Assembly: GCA_910578405.1 (NCBI GenBank)
Contig: CAJTQO010000011.1
Span: 1-27,513 of the forward strand
DNA: 27,513 bases
DNA from: an uncultured Lachnospiraceae bacterium
GTDB taxonomy: Bacteria; Bacillota; Clostridia; Lachnospirales; Lachnospiraceae
Direction: 5' to 3'
Shown: one piece after another, positions 23,978-27,513 of the stretch
Layout: every line of letters starts with the position of its first letter
How positions within the stretch are numbered: position 1 is the first letter of the stretch
The notes under the pieces: model-generated
Told to the model about the DNA's origin: nothing
What the model saw: the letters and a program-made list of their open reading frames with translations, nothing else
Database searches by the model: none
Translations under genes and position numbers: made by a program

Positions 23978-26166
23978 ATGGAATCAGATGGAATTTTCAT
24001 GGAGGATTTTCTGGGTACCGGAATGGATGGATATTATATTGACAGTAGTTTTGAGGAAACGAAAAAGTTTGCAAGTGCCGGAAAAATAGAATTGGGACCA
24101 GGGGTATATGAGATTTCCATCCAATACCAGGCACAAGGTGGGCCGCAGAAATACAAGCTAGATGCGGAAAATGCGGATTTCCAGCTTTGGTTGGGTAATT
24201 ACCACAAAGAATTGCCTGAAAATCAGGGGGGGGGGTATATACAACTTTAATTTGGAATGGGAAGTATTTGCATAATTTTGAAATAGAATGCGACTATAGT
24301 GGGGATGGCTATATTTTATTCAGCGGAGCTAAAATCATAGAAAAGCGAGGTTGGGTATTGGCAATGGCGTTAGTTTGTATATTGCTGTTTAGTTGCATGG
24401 ATCTTTTCTTTTTCCGGTACAGAAAGGCGTTGGGTAGATGGAATACGGAAAGGAATCGGATGGTATGGGGCGGTTGCTTTTTTATTATTGTATTTGTTTC
24501 ATTGCCTTTGTTTTCCGGGTTTTTGTTCTATGGACATGACCTGACATTTCATTTGCTGCGGATTGAAGGGATAAAGGACGGTCTTTTGAGTCGTCAGTTT
24601 CCTGTAAGGATGCAGCCTAACTAGATGAATGGATATGGTTATGGCGTATCTATCTTTTATGGGGATTCATTTTTGTATTTTCCTGCATTGCTACGTCTGA
24701 TTGGAGTAGGGGTACAGGATGCTTATAAATGCTATATTTTGTTTATAAATGTACTGACTTGTCTGATTAGTTTCTATTCTTTTCAAAAATTTACAGGGGA
24801 TGACAGACTGGGGCTGGCAGGAAGCTTTCTGTTTACTGCGTCTGTTTACCGTTTAAACTGCATTTATGTCCGGGCTGCAGTAGGGGAATATACGGCCATG
24901 GCTTTTATGCCTCTGTATGTTTATGGAATTTATGCTATGCTGTTCTGGAAAGGGGAAAAGCGTAAAGGAGCTTGGTTATGTACCGCGTTGGGATTTTCTG
25001 GAATCGTTCGAACACATATAATCAGTAGCGAAATAGCGGCGCTATTTGGCATAGTGGCTGGATTAGTTTATTTCCGGTGGCTGTTTGATAAAGAATTGTG
25101 GATTGATATAAGCAAATGCGCTCTTTTGATTCTTGGATGCAGCGCAAGTTTTCTGGCGCCTTTCCTTGATTTATCAAGGGACGCTTACGTTTTCAATAGG
25201 GAGATCGGAAAAGGAATTCAAACATCCGGAGCTACATGGTGCCAAATATGGAATCCATTTCCCTCCGGACGTGGGGAGGCATTTTCTGTAAGTATGACAG
25301 AGCGGGCAGGAGTGGACAGTCAGTTTAGCTATGCCATCGGACTTGGGTTTACAGTTGCTATTTTGTTGTATCTTTATTTTTTTGTAGTTTTAGAACGGAA
25401 CCGCAACAGTGTTGAAAGGAAGGAATCCAGGCATTTCTTCTATTGGTGTATGGTTTTGCTCATTATGACAACAGTATGGTTTCCATGGAATTTTTTGCAG
25501 GAAGCATTGGGCAATGTAGGATATTTGATTGCAAGAATACAGTTTCCATGGCGTATTTTGGGTATAACGTCTACGGTATTGGCTTTTTTCTGTTGTAATC
25601 TTTTGGCTGCTTTGCGAATATGCGAGAAGGCAAATAGCCGTATCCTTTATGGAATTGTAATGGTATCTGCAGTCTTAAGCAGTGGTTATTTTTTGTCAGA
25701 CAGGATGAATGATAACCATACTTTTTACATACAGAATGCGGATGATTTGGACAACTTTCGTATTATGGGAGGTGAGTACATGCCAGAAGGGGCAGCGGTT
25801 AAAAGGTCAGCCAGCCGGGAAGTGGTTCCAGGTGGAGAGATTGCAATAAAAAGTGTGGAACGTAGGTATCATAGGTTTCATATCCTATTAAACGTCCCTG
25901 GTTCGGAGACCGCATATTTGGAATTGCCTCTTTTGTTTTACCGCGGTTATGCTGCAAAGTGTGAAGATGGGACATGGTGCAAGGTGGAAGCGGGAGAAAG
26001 TGGGAAGGTACGCTTATATGTGCCAGGTGGGTATTCAGGGGCGGTTGATGTATTTTACCAGGAAGCATGGTATTGGAGGGCAGCGGAGCTGATTTCTGCA
26101 GGAAGTATATTGTGGCTTATGTTAAAAGGGGCATATGCACTTAGGAAAAGGAAGAGGTATAGCTGA
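23978..26166 (+). pseudogene. YfhO-like / 6-pyruvoyl-tetrahydropterin synthase-related membrane protein, disrupted
   Basis: Three pieces of one large multi-pass membrane protein lie in order. Piece 1 (23978-24250) is a secreted-side beta-rich domain (GYYIDSSFEETKKFASAGKI). The frame breaks in a run of ten G (24226-24235). Piece 2 continues one frame over (VYTTLIWNGKYLHNFEIECD, then two membrane helices) up to a TAG at 24622-24624. Piece 3 (24625-26166, 513 residues) follows in the same frame without a gap: NGYGYGVSIFYGDSFLYFPALL and about ten helices. Upstream, the frame of piece 1 is open from 23894 and encodes a hydrophobic segment (KFFFVILFCFYI) fit for an N-terminal anchor, but with no ATG, GTG or TTG start; the ATG 23978 has AGGGAG upstream. 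Intact relatives are, from memory, single proteins of about 750 residues. Likely role: surface polysaccharide or teichoic acid glycosylation. Confidence 0.8.
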
Positions 26167-26167
26167 T

Positions 26168-27502
26168 ATGGTACAAATACATAAAGCAAGGAAGTCGGCA
26201 GGAAATGGGGCGGAAAGAGTCAGCGGATACTGTCAGGGGATGAAATGGGCGGGTATGTTGTTTTCTAGCGTCGTTCTTGGAGCTGTACTGATGATTTTTG
26301 TTTATGCCTTGCCAACAGAACCTATGCGCAGAAATGTGGCGCGAAGCAGTGGGATCTTTGACTATGAAAGGATTTTCCCAGAACTGGTGAATAGCTATGC
26401 CTATACTAGGTTGGATAATTTCACGGACAGCTTGATGCTTGGGGCTGCTATTTATAAAGGAAATGAGCCGTTATTGGAGAGGGCAATGCAAAATTACCAT
26501 ATTGATTCGCAAGACTTGCCTCCGGATTTGGCCATGACCAACTATGCAAATGAAGTGGAGCAATATGATTATTACAAGGTGTCGTATGGAAGATACTGGC
26601 ATGGATATTTGGTGCCATTGAAAGTATTGCTTTTGTTTTTTGACTATGGGGATATCCGAATTTTAAATTTTTTCTTTCAGAGTTATCTGCTTTATTATGT
26701 GATAAAAATGTTGTTTCAAAAAAAGCAGGGAAAATATATCCGGGCTTATTTGATCAGCATTTTTGTGCTAAATCCTTTGACAACGGCTTTGTCGATACAG
26801 TTTTCTACGGTGTACTACATTATCCTGTTATCCTGTGCCTGCTTGCTGCGGATGTATAAAGAAGGTGAAGCAGAAAGCAAAAAAATAAATGATCTATTCT
26901 TCCTGACGGGTATCGCAACCAGTTACTTTGATTTTCTTACTTATCCGTTGGCAGGAGCCGGGATCCTTTTGGTCTTATATCTGAATTTATACGGCGGTTT
27001 GATAACGGGAAAACAGTATAAATCATGTATTGGGAAAATAATATTATGGTGTATGGGATATGGCGGCATGTGGAGCGGCAAATGGTTGATCGGCACATTA
27101 CTAACAAAGACAGATTTTTTCCGTTATGTCTTGGAACAGGGGAAGATACGTACATCAGTGGATGGATACACCCGGCTGGAAACGCTGTTTAAAAATCTTC
27201 AGGTATTTTTCCGATGGCCGTTTCTTCTGGTGTGCCTGATGTTGTTTTTTTATTATATAAGAAAGCTACAAGGGGAAAAACAACAAATGATTTTTAGGAA
27301 AAAGAGAAATTGGAAAGACTTATGGAAAAGAAACAGAACCCGGATTTTCCTATATGCAATTATATCGCTCCTGCCAGCAGTGTGGATGTGTGTTATGGCA
27401 AACCATTCTTGGGTTCATTATTGGTTCACCTACAGAGAATTTTCCATATCAGCCTTTGCTTTGTTTAGCCTGGCAGCATACATGGAAAAAGGCACAAAAT
27501 AA
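26168..27502 (+). CDS. Multi-pass membrane protein of unknown function
   Basis: The 444-residue protein has an N-terminal membrane helix (about 26-46, WAGMLFSSVVLGAVLMIFVYAL) and an outer loop of about 110 residues (SYAYTRLDNFTDSLML, NYHIDSQDLP, YGRYWHGYLVPLKVLLLF). Some seven further helices and a basic inner loop (RKKRNWKDLWKRNRTR) complete it. The layout suggests a polymer or glycan membrane protein, possibly GT-C like, but I see no firm motif. I chose ATG 26168, one base after the upstream TGA, over the in-frame ATG 26135 inside the previous gene. The junction implies that the two genes were translated together. This gene is intact although its partner is broken. The ATG-to-stop sequence is complete within the window. 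Confidence 0.65.
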   Translation: MVQIHKARKSAGNGAERVSGYCQGMKWAGMLFSSVVLGAVLMIFVYALPTEPMRRNVARSSGIFDYERIFPELVNSYAYTRLDNFTDSLMLGAAIYKGNEPLLERAMQNYHIDSQDLPPDLAMTNYANEVEQYDYYKVSYGRYWHGYLVPLKVLLLFFDYGDIRILNFFFQSYLLYYVIKMLFQKKQGKYIRAYLISIFVLNPLTTALSIQFSTVYYIILLSCACLLRMYKEGEAESKKINDLFFLTGIATSYFDFLTYPLAGAGILLVLYLNLYGGLITGKQYKSCIGKIILWCMGYGGMWSGKWLIGTLLTKTDFFRYVLEQGKIRTSVDGYTRLETLFKNLQVFFRWPFLLVCLMLFFYYIRKLQGEKQQMIFRKKRNWKDLWKRNRTRIFLYAIISLLPAVWMCVMANHSWVHYWFTYREFSISAFALFSLAAYMEKGTK

Positions 27503-27513
27503 CCGGAAGAGGG

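Noticed and set aside
24622..24624. Recoded amber codon (pyrrolysine or suppressor)
   Set aside because: There is a second frame break in the same gene and no pyrrolysine machinery in view; simple decay explains it better.

Overview
The window looks like a chromosomal segment of an anaerobic Firmicute, most likely the family Lachnospiraceae (class Clostridia). The evidence is the strong AGGAGG-type ribosome binding sites, the moderate GC content, sigma-A-like promoters of TTGACA/TATAAT type, and the character of the proteins (clostridial-type PotABCD with an XRE-cupin regulator, a short SerA with an ACT domain, a PG-binding/YkuD L,D-transpeptidase). Genus and species cannot be fixed from the sequence alone.

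Layout. Bases 1-800 are the tail of a mobile or integrated element: a sigma-70-like protein cut by the window edge, then a strong terminator. Bases 800-1030 hold no gene but carry three copies of a 9-bp direct repeat. Bases 1032-5690 (minus strand) form a polyamine uptake operon, an XRE-cupin regulator followed by potA-potB-potC-potD, with a consensus promoter at one end and a terminator at the other. A beta-propeller lactonase gene is transcribed divergently from the regulator. Bases 6878-7363 hold no gene and contain three abutting imperfect palindromes of 162-164 bp each, joined by shared TA dinucleotides. Next come aroC (minus) and, divergent from it, tgt and yajC (plus). Bases 10511-17184 are a branched-chain amino acid block: leuB, a GT-C-like membrane glycosyltransferase, ilvD and ilvB, with a duplicated 103-bp stem-loop unit in the ilvD-ilvB gap. 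An MFS transporter (minus) and an L,D-transpeptidase (plus) diverge from a gap with a phased operator-like repeat. A GNAT gene, serC, serA and a small cysteine-peptidase-like gene follow. The last 3.6 kb is a broken YfhO-like membrane protein gene and an intact multi-pass membrane protein of unknown function.

How the genes work together. Most are core metabolism: polyamine import, chorismate synthesis, queuosine tRNA modification, valine/isoleucine/leucine synthesis and serine synthesis. The ilvN, ilvC, leuA, leuCD and serB partners are not in the window. The cell-envelope genes (GT-C protein, L,D-transpeptidase, the two terminal membrane proteins) are scattered among them.

The most unusual items are the tandem palindromes at 6878-7363, the duplicated ilvB leader hairpin at 15268-15486, the 20-21-bp phased repeat at 18526-18579, and the multiply damaged membrane protein gene at 23978-26166. 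I did not find a clear novel defence or enzymatic system. The best candidates for undescribed biology are these non-coding structures.
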